A stretch of DNA of 64,000 nucleotides from Bacteroidetes bacterium GWF2_41_31 (GTDB taxonomy: Bacteria > Bacteroidota > Bacteroidia > Bacteroidales > F082). A program made the translations under genes and the position numbers. Shown one piece after another: positions 7,671 to 17,271 of this stretch. Location: NCBI GenBank assembly GCA_001769215.1, contig MEOL01000009.1, positions 62,001 through 126,000 on the forward strand, read 5' to 3'. The notes below the pieces were generated by a model. It was given only the letters and a program-made list of their open reading frames with translations. It had not been told where the DNA came from and did not search any database. Each line of letters opens with the position of its first letter. Positions within the stretch are counted from its first letter, which is position 1.

Positions 7671-8231
7671 TTGAAACTCTATATTCGGTATATGGTTAGC
7701 CTTCGTTGTAAAATGAAGGTAAAAGAGGAGTTGAGTAAATTGGGTTTGCATTATATCCTTGTGAATCTGGGTACGGTTGAAATTCTTGAAAACATTACAG
7801 ATTTACAACACCAACAACTAAAAGAAAACCTATTCAACTCCGGGCTGGAATTATTGGACGATAAAAGAAGTATACTGATTGAAAAAATAAAGGCAGTCAT
7901 CGTTGAAATGATTCACTATGCGGAGGAATTACCTAAGGTTAATTATTCTGACCATATCAGTGAAAAACTGAATCTCGATTATACCTATCTTTCCAATGTA
8001 TTTTCTGAGGTCACAGGCATTACCATCAGGCAATATATCATCGTCCATAAAATTGAAAAGGTTAAGGAGTTGCTTTTATATGACGAGCTTAACCTGACAG
8101 AGATTTCGTATAGGATGCAATACAGCAGTGTAGCTCATCTATCCAACCAGTTTAAGAAAATTACCGGGCTCACACCCACTTTTTACAGGCAATTGAAGAA
8201 AAGACGAGAATCCAACCTCGAAAACCTCTAA
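7671..8231 (+). CDS. AraC family helix-turn-helix transcriptional regulator
   Basis: The 186-residue protein has a short N-terminal sensor-like domain and a C-terminal AraC DNA-binding domain at about 90-180. The second helix-turn-helix is seen in LTEISYRMQYSSVAHLSNQF followed by KKITGLTPTFYR, a standard AraC signature. The start is TTG at 7671: the product then begins MKLYIRYMVSLRCKM, which I recall as the usual start of this Bacteroidota subfamily; an ATG at 7692 would remove it. No ligand is known. It is transcribed alone, between the mla operon and convergent tamL, and its targets cannot be inferred. Confidence 0.85.
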   Translation: MKLYIRYMVSLRCKMKVKEELSKLGLHYILVNLGTVEILENITDLQHQQLKENLFNSGLELLDDKRSILIEKIKAVIVEMIHYAEELPKVNYSDHISEKLNLDYTYLSNVFSEVTGITIRQYIIVHKIEKVKELLLYDELNLTEISYRMQYSSVAHLSNQFKKITGLTPTFYRQLKKRRESNLENL

Positions 8232-8303
8232 AAGGTTGACCTTCAATGTTTGTCTATTCCATTTATAATGACTTAACAAAACTTATTGTTCTCATCCGGG
8301 TAT

Positions 8304-8324
8304 ACCGTGGTTTTCACCCACGGT
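8304..8324. terminator. Weak hairpin between convergent genes
   Basis: ACCGTGG (8304-8310) and CCACGGT (8318-8324) form a 7-bp stem with a 7-nt loop in the gap between the AraC gene and tamL. There is no long T-run on either side, so terminator function is only suggested by position. Confidence 0.35.
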
Positions 8325-8494
8325 TATTGAGATTTATTCCCGTCAGGGATTTGAATGAGTAAAAAACATGACCACTAACCATAACTTATTTGATATACCA
8401 ACGGTTTTAATCAACAGAATAAAACATTGTTGGCCAGTATGCTGACATGCAGTCTGATACAATAGGTTTTCTGAGGCAAAGAATTTTGTTTTGC

Positions 8495-10804
8495 TTAGAA
8501 TGGATACCCAATGGCAATATTTAATACGAGGTTTTCTCTTCGCCATGTAGAACTACCCGGGCTAATCTCATTGATGACCCACCTTCTGTTTTCTTCAAGC
8601 CAAGGTTTTCGTAATGGGATGGCCAAATCAAATCGCAAAACAAAGAACGAAACATCTATTCGTAATCCTACGCCTGCCCCAACAGCTACTTCGTTAATAA
8701 AATTGGAAAACGAAAATGGATTTCCTGTGTTCGCGGGATTTGATTTTAATTCCCAGACATTTCCTGCATCAACAAATAATGCCCCTTTAAAAAAGCTGAT
8801 AATGTTAAAGCGGTATTCGCCGTTCAATTCCAATTTTACATCGCCACCCAATTGCAGGAATATACCGCTATCGGTACTCTGATTGTAGTTTCCGGGACCC
8901 ACGGAGTTGATATGAAACGCGCGAATGCTATTGGGCCCGCCACTAAAAAATTGCTTGCTATAGGGGAGGGTTTGACTGTTGCCATAAGGTACGGCCAATC
9001 CCATGAAAATTCTCGACACCAATTTATTCTGATCATGTAAGTTGTAGTAACCACGCCCATCGACACTGATCCTTGCAAACTGCGAAAAGACTGATCCGAC
9101 CACTTTTAAGGGCTCATCAGAGGATATTTTTTTCCCACCTATTATTTTTACCAATGACAAGGAGTTTCCCGCGAATTCTGTTGCTAAATGGAAATAGTAT
9201 TGCATCTTTTTGCCCAGCAAAACTTGTTCATTATACGTGAAGGAATAACTCCCTCCGGCGATAAATTGCTCTTCATAGCTTTTTTTAAGAAAAGGGTTGG
9301 ATGCCAGTAAGGCCAGGAATTCAGCTGATTGGTTGCCAAATGAAGAATAACTAATACTGATGGGGTTTAATTCATGTTCTTTTCTGATTTCTTCTTTCCA
9401 TTTAAACCCGTAAATGATTTCGAAGGTGCGCATATCGTAATAGTTTACCATTTTTAAAAAAGTAAACGAAAGTGAAAGACGGGTTTTTGGAGTATACATG
9501 CTACTTTCTCGTATCTTAAAAGGCAACAGAAAACGCGGAAAATACATCTCCACTTTGGGACTTATGGAATAAGAAAACAAATTTTTATTTTTCCCACTTA
9601 GCTGGGCCTCAAATCTTCCATCGATTTTTAAATTAAGCAATTCAGCTCCTTTAAAAGTATTTCTATTCAGAAAACTCAAATTCAATTTTGGGCCTGTATA
9701 GTTATTTGATTTTGAAATGATGTCCACTTCTGCCTTGAAAGTGTGTTTTGACATGGGTGTCATGAATATGAGCACATCTAAAAATCTGTTGAGTACGGTA
9801 TCACTTTCAGAAAATTTCACCCGTACAAATTTGAAATTGCCCATCGACATCAACCGGTTAAGTGTCATGCTGTGGTTCTTTCGTGAATAGAGTTCCTGTT
9901 TTTTTAAAAAAACCGATCGCAATATAACCCTTGGCCTGATTTCCATTTCCGCTTCCTTCCCCAGAAAAATAGTACCTTGATAATGGATCGTGTCTTTGGT
10001 TTGTACACTATCAGAAGCAGCTAAAGAATAGTCTTGATCGATAATCACCTGGTTTATGCGATAGGCTATCGTTGCATTTTGTGGAATGCTGTCTTTTAAT
10101 TCGAGATTGAATGATACCGTTCGGTTTATTTCAGAAGTGTCGGCCTTAAAGATCAAATAGTCGGGATTAAAGTAGAAGTAACCGTGGTTTTTCAACAAGG
10201 CATCCATCCTGTTTCTTTCGGTTTTTAATTTTTCAAGGTTATAATCTTCACCTGGTTTAATCAACGTTTCATCATTTCTATTCAGAATCAATTGACGCAC
10301 ACTATCATTCGAAATGCTGTTAATAAGCTCCTTTGTCGTATAGGGTTTATGGATACTACTGGTGTAAATCACTTTCGCCGTACGTTTTTTTTCGATGATG
10401 TTAAATCGGGTAATGCCCTTGAATATCCCAATGTTATAAAGTTTGGCATTGATGATGTCGGATGTCATCGAAGGGTTCACCTGGCTCATCAAAACAGGTG
10501 CTTCCCCTGTTTTCTTAAGCCACTTCTTAAATTTACTTTTTGGATGATCTCCGGCTAACAAGTATATCCATAATTTAGGTCGCATGCCTAAATAACTTTT
10601 GTTGGGTTTTGGCAATAGTCCATTTTCTGCCGTCTTTTTAATAAATCGGATTTTTGATTTTTTGATGTTGTCTTTTGATTCCAGTTTTATCACCCCGCCC
10701 GCATATAGTTTTTCTCCTTCCGGTAAATGCCGTGTTCCGATACATGCTGTAATAAGCAGCAACATAATCATCAGTATGCTTTTATTTAGGATTGATCCCT
10801 TCAT
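8495..10804 (-). CDS. tamL: TamL, BamA-family (Omp85) outer-membrane lipoprotein
   Basis: The 769-residue protein begins with a lipoprotein signal (MLLLITAC, Cys21), continues with POTRA-like periplasmic repeats (to about 330), and ends in an Omp85 barrel; QFFSGGPNSIRAFHINSVGP is the conserved barrel motif and the protein ends NIAIGYPF. A lipidated Omp85 protein beside tamB is the TamL arrangement of Bacteroidota, which takes the place of TamA in assembling outer-membrane or surface proteins. The frame also opens at a GTG (10828) overlapping the tamB stop as GTGA, so coupling from there is possible; I prefer the ATG at 10804 because it gives a normal signal-peptide N-terminus. Transcribed with tamB. 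Confidence 0.9.
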   Translation of the reverse strand: MKGSILNKSILMIMLLLITACIGTRHLPEGEKLYAGGVIKLESKDNIKKSKIRFIKKTAENGLLPKPNKSYLGMRPKLWIYLLAGDHPKSKFKKWLKKTGEAPVLMSQVNPSMTSDIINAKLYNIGIFKGITRFNIIEKKRTAKVIYTSSIHKPYTTKELINSISNDSVRQLILNRNDETLIKPGEDYNLEKLKTERNRMDALLKNHGYFYFNPDYLIFKADTSEINRTVSFNLELKDSIPQNATIAYRINQVIIDQDYSLAASDSVQTKDTIHYQGTIFLGKEAEMEIRPRVILRSVFLKKQELYSRKNHSMTLNRLMSMGNFKFVRVKFSESDTVLNRFLDVLIFMTPMSKHTFKAEVDIISKSNNYTGPKLNLSFLNRNTFKGAELLNLKIDGRFEAQLSGKNKNLFSYSISPKVEMYFPRFLLPFKIRESSMYTPKTRLSLSFTFLKMVNYYDMRTFEIIYGFKWKEEIRKEHELNPISISYSSFGNQSAEFLALLASNPFLKKSYEEQFIAGGSYSFTYNEQVLLGKKMQYYFHLATEFAGNSLSLVKIIGGKKISSDEPLKVVGSVFSQFARISVDGRGYYNLHDQNKLVSRIFMGLAVPYGNSQTLPYSKQFFSGGPNSIRAFHINSVGPGNYNQSTDSGIFLQLGGDVKLELNGEYRFNIISFFKGALFVDAGNVWELKSNPANTGNPFSFSNFINEVAVGAGVGLRIDVSFFVLRFDLAIPLRKPWLEENRRWVINEISPGSSTWRRENLVLNIAIGYPF

Positions 10805-10824
10805 GTCTATTGGTTTTCGATGAA

Positions 10825-13800
10825 TCACTTTTGTTGTTTTAGTTTCTTAAAGAATTCTTTCCATTGATCGAAATCGCGCACGTATATAATACCTACACCG
10901 GTTTCAACCAGCTGACCTTCGATGGCACCTGCGTATCGATTGTGACTAAAACCAACCAGCCGATACCTGCCATCCCTGGTCAATTTATATTCTACTGTCA
11001 CGTCACTTGTTACATCGCTTAACGAATTTTGTTTGGCCCTGGCTCCTTCAACATCTACAACACCTCCAATCTGAACAGATAACCGTTCGTTAAAAAGCTG
11101 TTTTTTTAATCCGATGTCCACTTGAGTTCTTCCAATAGCCTGGCTCGATTCATAATCATCATACGAACGTACATCAAAATTCAATTCCACTCCGGGAACC
11201 ACCTTTGAACTTAACTTATTAAGTTCAGCCGATAAAAATTTGCCAACTGTGGCACGCACCAGGGCTGATGTTCCATCACTGGTACCGGTTTGTAACGGGT
11301 TTTCCTGGACAAACCTGCCCAATACTAATAGAGCAAATACCTGTTTGTTTAAGGCTGATGGATCTTCATTTAATAGGTTCAATTTTGCATTTACTGCACC
11401 ACCTAAAATTCCCTTGTCTTCAGGGGGCAATTGTATTTCGAAACTGATTTCGGGATGTAAAATATCTCCGCGGAGTTTTAGCAACACCAGGAACAGATAG
11501 CGTTGTTTATAGGTGTTCTTTTCGCTTTCGCTTAATCCGGTTATCTGATCAGCTACCAGGTTGATTGGCGAAGTACGAACCGAATAAACTGCATTAATCG
11601 AAATTTCGGCATCGAGAGGGTCACCATTCCAAATAATGGTACTTCCACCCTCAATGGCAAATTTCCTTTTTACAATAGATTCCAGCGAAACAATGTAGCT
11701 GCCTTCGTTTAGATGATAGGCTCCGGTGAGGCTTATTTTCCCGCTTCTGTCCATCGTAAAGTTTAAGGCAGCTTCACCTCTGACTACCAGAGAATCGGTG
11801 GACGTTGGATCCATTAACAACCGGAGTGTTGCTTGTTTATCGATTTCAATGGTGGAAGAAAGGTCGAATCCTTTAAAATTGGATTTTTGTATTTGTTTTT
11901 GCTCATCCCTGTATAATATTTCATTATGGTCTGAAGGATCATTAAATGATACAACACCTTCGCCTTTGTTGGTGGAGAGTTTGTTTTGGGGAACGGCAAA
12001 GGTAAAGTTTGAACCTTTTTTCATCTTTAAATCTGCATTAACAACAGGAAGCGACATGGGACCGGTTATATCAATCTTGCTGTCGATGATCATTTTTCCA
12101 AAGAATACTTTGTTGTCTTTTACGGTAGTGTTGAACAATAAAAAGTCCTTCGTTTTGACGTGCAAATCAAAAACGAAATTTCCGAATTGTTTCATTTTAA
12201 CCGAACCATTAATGGTGGCTGTATGCTGATTGGTGTCTGCCATAGTAAAAGAGTTAAAGTAGACTCCGTCATTTTTCAATTGCACGGTTTCGTGTTTTAA
12301 CTCCAGGCGGTTGTTTAATACAGCGGGTTTGATAAACGCATTGTTAAACACCAGTTCACCAGTGATCTCGGGAGAATTGGTTGCTCCCTTGATTAAAAAG
12401 TTTCCCGAAACAGTCCCGGAGGCTTCTTTAATTTGCCCCATCGAAAATGCTTCAATGGTTTTCATCGAGAGCGATTTGAACTCCCCGTTTATATGGATTG
12501 AATTGTCACCTCCGCCCGGAATAATATAGCCATTGGCTCTCAAGTCGTTGTCCATGCCCGATAACCTGACATCCAATTCGAATCTCTCGGTGGTTGGGTT
12601 CTCGGCTTTCAGCGATAAATTACCGACAGAAACATTTTGTACGACCAGATCGGTTATTTGGGCATCGGCCACTATTCCATACGAGTTGTTAGCCTTTTTT
12701 AATAAGATGTTCCCATCCACGACTCCATTAACCAGGTTGCTGTCTTTTTCGATAATCCCGAAGAGGTCGTTTAGTTTGAAATGCTGAATGGAAATATTCA
12801 GGTCATCATTGAATTTTTCGTGTACGGAAGAAAGGCTGACCTCACTTGTTGCTTTGTTAAAAGTCAGGTTGTGGATTAAAATTCCCTGTGATCCGAATTT
12901 GATGTAATGATCCGATGCAATATCCCAGCGGTCGTTCATCAGATAAAAGTCAGAGGGGTTGAGGGTGAGTTTGTAATGAGTGGCTTCTCTGTTGAGTTGA
13001 GACCGAATCAACAACTTTTTGTGCTGCTGGTCATCTGTAGACGAAACGTTTGCCCACATTGTATTCTCCGATAGTTTTCCATCAAACAAAAAATGATCCA
13101 CCTTGATTTGTGGGTTTGAAATGTTGCTGCTCGAAATTTTATAATTCAAGGCATTCGAATCCGAATTCACATCCAAAACAAGGTCATTAACTTCGATATT
13201 TCCATACATCAGGTGGTTCATGGTGGCGTTCAGTTTCAACTCCTTTTTAGGGTTATTAAAACCTCCACGAATGAAAACGGGATCGAAATCTGCTGGCAGA
13301 GGAAGTAAAATTTTTGAAAGAATGGGATGGTTACGAATCTGGATTTCAAAATTAAATTGTGAGAGTACGCTGTCGCTGAGTTGAGGGATAGAATCTGAAA
13401 ATTGAAAATATTGATTTATAAACCGGTTAAGTTCCGAGGGAAGCCCGGACGGAGAAACCGTTCCTGCAAATTGTAAGCCAATGACTGCACTGCTGGAAGT
13501 TAACTTGCTGTCATTGGTTTTATTTATCGAAGCAGCAAATACGGAATCAACACCATATCTTTCACCTTCATACATAAGGATGAGGTTGTTAACTGCTGCT
13601 TTTCCAACCATTTTATTGGCTGAATCCTTTTTTAAATTGGCTGACGCGACCAATCCTATTTGCAGGTCATCTGTTGTGAGTTGAAGTTTTTGAAGGTCGG
13701 CTCCCTGCACGTTTAACAAAAATTTAACCTCTTCCTCTTTTGGCTTTAGGTTCACTAATCCATCCAAATCAAATACAGCGTTTTCGTCGTTCAGGTTTAT

Positions 13801-15783
13801 TTTTCCGCCAAATTGCCGCCCGTTTATATTGCCGTTTATTTTAAGATGTTGGTAGTTGTAACCATTTAGAACCATCTGAGATACCTCACCTACTATTATT
13901 GCCTGAATGCTATCCGGGTTTAGGCCCTGGCCGGTAGTTTCAAGATTCAATGAAACCGGTCCAAACAGAGCGGTATCGTTGAGCAGGCGGCCAAGATTGA
14001 AATCCAGGATGTTCACTCTTCCCTTGAAATTCTCATTTGGGTCGATTGTGGCGAAAATGGTGGCTGCCCCAAAACTACTGCCCATGCTTATCGTTGATTC
14101 AAATTCCTTCAGCCGCCCGTTAAAATCGATTTGCAACTCAATGTTTTCGGGAAGTTCCATGTTGTTTGGAATCGATGAAGCGGCTATCATTTCAATGTCC
14201 TTTCTGCCCGAAATAATATTCAGATTGGGAAAATCATAATGAGCAGTTTGTAGGTCAGGCAAGCCTGTAATACTGAAATCGGTTTGTAACAGGGTACGGC
14301 TTCCGGTGCTTATTGCCAGATTTTTCCCGCTAAGATCATTCACAGCCCCAGTAACAATTCCTGATATGGTGGTGGTGATTGCAGGGTCGTTAAAAAAAGG
14401 AAGCTCAATAAGTTGAGGGCTAAAATAGAGGATATCCGAATTTTTAAAACGGACATTTTTCAGGTTTACATTCAGTACCATGAAAGGAAATGAATCTTTC
14501 AATGAATTTAAAGAAGGAAATTGAATGGCCAGGTCCGCATCAATCGAGGTATTGGCGGTTTTAAGTTTCAATTTATCTGCCGTGATTGAATGTTGGTCCA
14601 TACTGAAATCCGTTTCAAATTGGACAATTGAGATGTGATCTTCATCCACGGCGCTGAATTTTTTAATTGAAGCCAGGATGGTATCCGATGAATAGGCAAC
14701 ATCTGTTGCAACAAGGGTTATGTGCTGATAATCCAGGTGATCTTCATCAAATGTGTTTGTTGTGTCCGTTTTATCTCCTTTATGGTATGCCAGTGAATTG
14801 TTATCCAGGTCGATGCTGTTGGTGGTAATTTTCCAATCACCTTTTTCAGAAGCACCAGGAAGCGGAGCAAGGGTGTCATGAGATGATTTTTGGTCACTTG
14901 TGTTAAATTGCAATTCGCTTTTTAACAAGGAGAGCTGATCCAGCGAAACCAACTGCTTTTGCAAATCGACCACTCCCTTTTTGAGTTCAAACTGGTTGAT
15001 GTCGGCCTTAATCGTTTGATTGTTTGTCGAGTGCCCATAATGAACAGTCGAGTTTACGATCTGAACGTAATTGGCTGATATTAATGGTAATATTCCAGTT
15101 GAACTGCTCCTTGAAGATTGGGTGGATTCCGTGATTTGGACATGAGCATCCAGACTCTCAACCAGCAATTCGTTGACAAGAAAAACAGATTTTTCGAGAT
15201 CAATCCCGTCTACATGCAATTTCAAATTTTTAAGCGTGGTCGATAAATTCATTCCGCCGTATGCATCATCATAGTGAAAGCGGATATCGTTCATGTTCAC
15301 CTGACCAACACTGAAAGTCCAGGCCGATTTTGTTTTATTGTCTGCCTTTTGTTGTTTGGTAGTATCGCTAAAGGCTTTAATTAGGAAATTGTAATTGAAC
15401 AATGAATCGGATGCGGGCCTGTTAAGGTTGAGATTCACATTCTCAAGAGCAAAAGAGAGGATATTTATCTTATTTGACAGCAAGTCGAACAGTGCGATGT
15501 TAATTTTTAGCTCCCCGGCGTACAACAGCGTATCCTTTTTCAAATCTTCCAAAAATAGGCCCTCAATAACAACTGATTTTGGAAATGAAATCCGGATCTT
15601 TCTGATATCAACTTTGGTATGCGTTTTATTGCTGACAAATGATGCGCCTGAATGGACTATTTTTGTTTGAATGGCAGGAACTTGAATCAGCACTGCGATA
15701 CTGATCAAAAAAATTAATAGGGCAAAGATCATCCACAGGATGACATGAAGTGATTTCTTTATAAATAAATGTCTTTTACTCAT
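10825..15783 (-). CDS. tamB: TamB, inner-membrane-anchored translocation/assembly protein
   Basis: The 1652-residue protein has one N-terminal membrane helix (about residues 13-32) followed by a very long periplasmic stretch of repeated short beta-strands, the AsmA/TamB taco fold. The last 400 residues carry the conserved DUF490 domain (KISLTGAYHLNEGSYIVSLE, later ALLVLGRF). TamB bridges the inner membrane and the Omp85 partner and is implicated in protein assembly and phospholipid movement to the outer membrane. The length is normal for the phylum. It is followed directly by tamL and preceded by the composite promoter site C, with a leader of about 125 bases. Confidence 0.92.
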   Translation of the reverse strand: MSKRHLFIKKSLHVILWMIFALLIFLISIAVLIQVPAIQTKIVHSGASFVSNKTHTKVDIRKIRISFPKSVVIEGLFLEDLKKDTLLYAGELKINIALFDLLSNKINILSFALENVNLNLNRPASDSLFNYNFLIKAFSDTTKQQKADNKTKSAWTFSVGQVNMNDIRFHYDDAYGGMNLSTTLKNLKLHVDGIDLEKSVFLVNELLVESLDAHVQITESTQSSRSSSTGILPLISANYVQIVNSTVHYGHSTNNQTIKADINQFELKKGVVDLQKQLVSLDQLSLLKSELQFNTSDQKSSHDTLAPLPGASEKGDWKITTNSIDLDNNSLAYHKGDKTDTTNTFDEDHLDYQHITLVATDVAYSSDTILASIKKFSAVDEDHISIVQFETDFSMDQHSITADKLKLKTANTSIDADLAIQFPSLNSLKDSFPFMVLNVNLKNVRFKNSDILYFSPQLIELPFFNDPAITTTISGIVTGAVNDLSGKNLAISTGSRTLLQTDFSITGLPDLQTAHYDFPNLNIISGRKDIEMIAASSIPNNMELPENIELQIDFNGRLKEFESTISMGSSFGAATIFATIDPNENFKGRVNILDFNLGRLLNDTALFGPVSLNLETTGQGLNPDSIQAIIVGEVSQMVLNGYNYQHLKINGNINGRQFGGKINLNDENAVFDLDGLVNLKPKEEEVKFLLNVQGADLQKLQLTTDDLQIGLVASANLKKDSANKMVGKAAVNNLILMYEGERYGVDSVFAASINKTNDSKLTSSSAVIGLQFAGTVSPSGLPSELNRFINQYFQFSDSIPQLSDSVLSQFNFEIQIRNHPILSKILLPLPADFDPVFIRGGFNNPKKELKLNATMNHLMYGNIEVNDLVLDVNSDSNALNYKISSSNISNPQIKVDHFLFDGKLSENTMWANVSSTDDQQHKKLLIRSQLNREATHYKLTLNPSDFYLMNDRWDIASDHYIKFGSQGILIHNLTFNKATSEVSLSSVHEKFNDDLNISIQHFKLNDLFGIIEKDSNLVNGVVDGNILLKKANNSYGIVADAQITDLVVQNVSVGNLSLKAENPTTERFELDVRLSGMDNDLRANGYIIPGGGDNSIHINGEFKSLSMKTIEAFSMGQIKEASGTVSGNFLIKGATNSPEITGELVFNNAFIKPAVLNNRLELKHETVQLKNDGVYFNSFTMADTNQHTATINGSVKMKQFGNFVFDLHVKTKDFLLFNTTVKDNKVFFGKMIIDSKIDITGPMSLPVVNADLKMKKGSNFTFAVPQNKLSTNKGEGVVSFNDPSDHNEILYRDEQKQIQKSNFKGFDLSSTIEIDKQATLRLLMDPTSTDSLVVRGEAALNFTMDRSGKISLTGAYHLNEGSYIVSLESIVKRKFAIEGGSTIIWNGDPLDAEISINAVYSVRTSPINLVADQITGLSESEKNTYKQRYLFLVLLKLRGDILHPEISFEIQLPPEDKGILGGAVNAKLNLLNEDPSALNKQVFALLVLGRFVQENPLQTGTSDGTSALVRATVGKFLSAELNKLSSKVVPGVELNFDVRSYDDYESSQAIGRTQVDIGLKKQLFNERLSVQIGGVVDVEGARAKQNSLSDVTSDVTVEYKLTRDGRYRLVGFSHNRYAGAIEGQLVETGVGIIYVRDFDQWKEFFKKLKQQK

Positions 15784-15911
15784 TACCAGGTTTATTCAAA
15801 ATAGCAATACAGGCTGTCAAAGGTCGAAGATTCATCATGTATTTTCAGCCAGGGTGAATATGTTTCATCAAACATAAGATATTCTTAAAATCATCTGTCA
15901 TTAGCAGCTAT

Positions 15912-15975
15912 CAAAGATAGCTTGATTTAGTTCTGTTTTATTACATTACTTTGGCTAAGAGTTACATCATTCACA
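15912..15975 (-). promoter_or_regulatory. Composite activator-type promoter (site C) for tamB-tamL
   Basis: Read on the minus strand: TGTGAATGATGTAAC (15975-15961) holds half-site ATGTAAC; the second, ATGTAAT, is at 15946-15940, 21 bp on. The canonical -7 box TATCTTTG (15919-15912) ends 28 bp after it. The box is at the centre of an inverted repeat, AGCTATC-AAA-GATAGCT (15906-15922 as written on +). Bases around the two half-sites closely match site A, including CTCTTA and CCAAA. Confidence 0.7.
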
Positions 15976-16115
15976 TATTATCAATGGTGATGAGTGCCTG
16001 ATAAAAATTGAGAATACAATTTCCTTCTTGTTAAAATCAAATTAATGGTGATAAAGGGATTCTCATTCTTTGTGGTGGTAATTGTAAAAATGGAGGGAAA
16101 AGCTTCCCAAAAACG

Positions 16116-16180
16116 TGTGAAATGTGTAAAGATTTTCAGAACCGATGTAACACATTTTTGACCATAATGAATCAAATTTG
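16116..16180 (+). promoter_or_regulatory. Composite activator-type promoter (site D) for the cupin gene
   Basis: TGTGAAATGTGTAAA (16116-16130) holds half-site GTGTAAA; ATGTAAC follows at 16145-16151, again 21 bp later. A -7-like box CAAATTTG (16173-16180) ends 29 bp after it. Sites C and D are divergent within the same 522-bp gap (15784-16305), which otherwise shows no gene. Confidence 0.6.
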
Positions 16181-16305
16181 CATTCAGATTATAAGTAACA
16201 CACTTTATGCTTAAAATACATTAACTAAGCTGTCACCCAAGTCCCCTCATTTCATAAATGTGGGTCAACTTCGAACGAATATTAAAAAATAAAACACGGT
16301 TTCCG

Positions 16306-16662
16306 ATGAAATATAGTGAAGACAGTGTGGAATTAAAAAAAACAATGGTGCATGTGGTGGTCGAAATTATTACATATAAGCCCAATGCAGTGGTAAGAAA
16401 GACGATCATCAAAAGACCCACGGGTCACATCATGGTATCTTCTTTTGACTTGGGGGAAGAGCTTGTTGAAAAAATTGAACCATTCGATAACTACATTCAA
16501 ATTATTGAAGGGAAGGCCAACATGATGATTGATGACAAAGAATTTGTCCTTTGCCTTGGTGAAGGAATTATCATTCCTGCCCACGCGAAACTGAAATTTC
16601 ATGCCAACGAACAATTCAAGATGGTTTCCACGATGATTAAAAGTGGGTACGAAGGTTTTTAA
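16306..16662 (+). CDS. Cupin domain protein
   Basis: The product (118 residues from ATG 16306; 134 from ATG 16258) is a single-domain cupin. Visible are ITYKPNAVVRKTI, SSFDLGEELVEK, YIQIIEGKANMMIDDKEFVL and GEGIIIPAHAKLKFHANEQF, the paired motifs of the small RmlC-like barrel. The first motif lacks the usual metal-binding histidines, so it may bind ligand without a metal or act as a sensor. The later start is preferred because related small cupins begin 15-20 residues before this strand. It is monocistronic, divergent from tamB, behind site D. Confidence 0.75.
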   Translation: MKYSEDSVELKKTMVHVVVEIITYKPNAVVRKTIIKRPTGHIMVSSFDLGEELVEKIEPFDNYIQIIEGKANMMIDDKEFVLCLGEGIIIPAHAKLKFHANEQFKMVSTMIKSGYEGF

Positions 16663-16839
16663 ATCGAACTGGTTGATGCCTTACAGATGCCAGACGAAAT
16701 TTATTTGAACCGGGGATCAATTTCAATAAATAAGATGGGCGATTGGCTCGAATACCCGATTTCTGTATTAAGAAAGTGACTAAATTGCAACAATTAACAT
16801 AATTAAAGGAATAAATCCAAGAATCTCAATAATTTAGAG

Positions 16840-16847
16840 TATCTTTG
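16840..16847 (+). promoter_or_regulatory. -7 box of the cold-shock gene promoter
   Basis: TATCTTTG matches the Bacteroidota TAnnTTTG box. Transcription would start near 16851, leaving a leader of only about 18 bases before the ATG at 16869, and ruling out the in-frame TTG at 16845. No clear -33 TTTG is seen. Confidence 0.6.
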
Positions 16848-16868
16848 CAGCTCACAAATATTATAACA

Positions 16869-17060
16869 ATGAATAATGGTACAGTAAAATTCTTTAATGA
16901 CGAGAAGGGATTCGGATTTATTAAAGATGCAAATTCATCAAAAGAGTATTTTGTACATTCAAATGGTCTTAAAGACATGATCAGTGAGAATGACGAAGTA
17001 ACCTTTGATTTAGAAGAAGGAAGAAAAGGATTAAATGCAGTCAATGTTAAACTAGCATAG
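16869..17060 (+). CDS. Cold-shock domain protein (CspA family)
   Basis: The 63-residue product is one cold-shock domain with both nucleic-acid-binding motifs: RNP1 as KGFGFIK and RNP2 as YFVHSN. It starts MNNGTVKFFNDEKGFGFI, the usual N-terminus, and is full length. Such proteins bind single-stranded RNA/DNA and melt RNA structure in the cytoplasm. The gene has its own promoter and a strong terminator at 17088-17116. The short predicted leader is unlike the long regulatory leader of enterobacterial cspA. Confidence 0.95.
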   Translation: MNNGTVKFFNDEKGFGFIKDANSSKEYFVHSNGLKDMISENDEVTFDLEEGRKGLNAVNVKLA

Positions 17061-17087
17061 TTTATTATATTCAACATTTAAAATTTT

Positions 17088-17116
17088 AAGTCCCGCTTTT
17101 AGCGGGACTTTTTTTT
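17088..17116 (+). terminator. Rho-independent terminator after the cold-shock gene
   Basis: Perfect 10-bp stem AAGTCCCGCT / AGCGGGACTT (17088-17097 and 17101-17110) with a TTT loop, extended by six further T residues. Confidence 0.92.
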
Positions 17117-17271
17117 GTTAACCCAACTTACAATTAATCTGAACGGAATTATTGTCTTTCAATCAATTGGTGTTTTTTTTGAGATGCCTTTTTATTTTTT
17201 TTCCAATCAGCACATCGATGCGTTTTTCGATCACCATTCATTGGTAAAATATTTCAATATGCCGAATCACG

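Noticed and set aside
11726-12229. Several long plus-strand open frames within tamB
   Set aside because: They mirror the codon pattern of tamB, have no family resemblance and no start signals.
16687-16779. 30-codon open frame between the cupin gene and the cold-shock gene
   Set aside because: No ribosome-binding site or own promoter; could be chance in a 206-bp gap.
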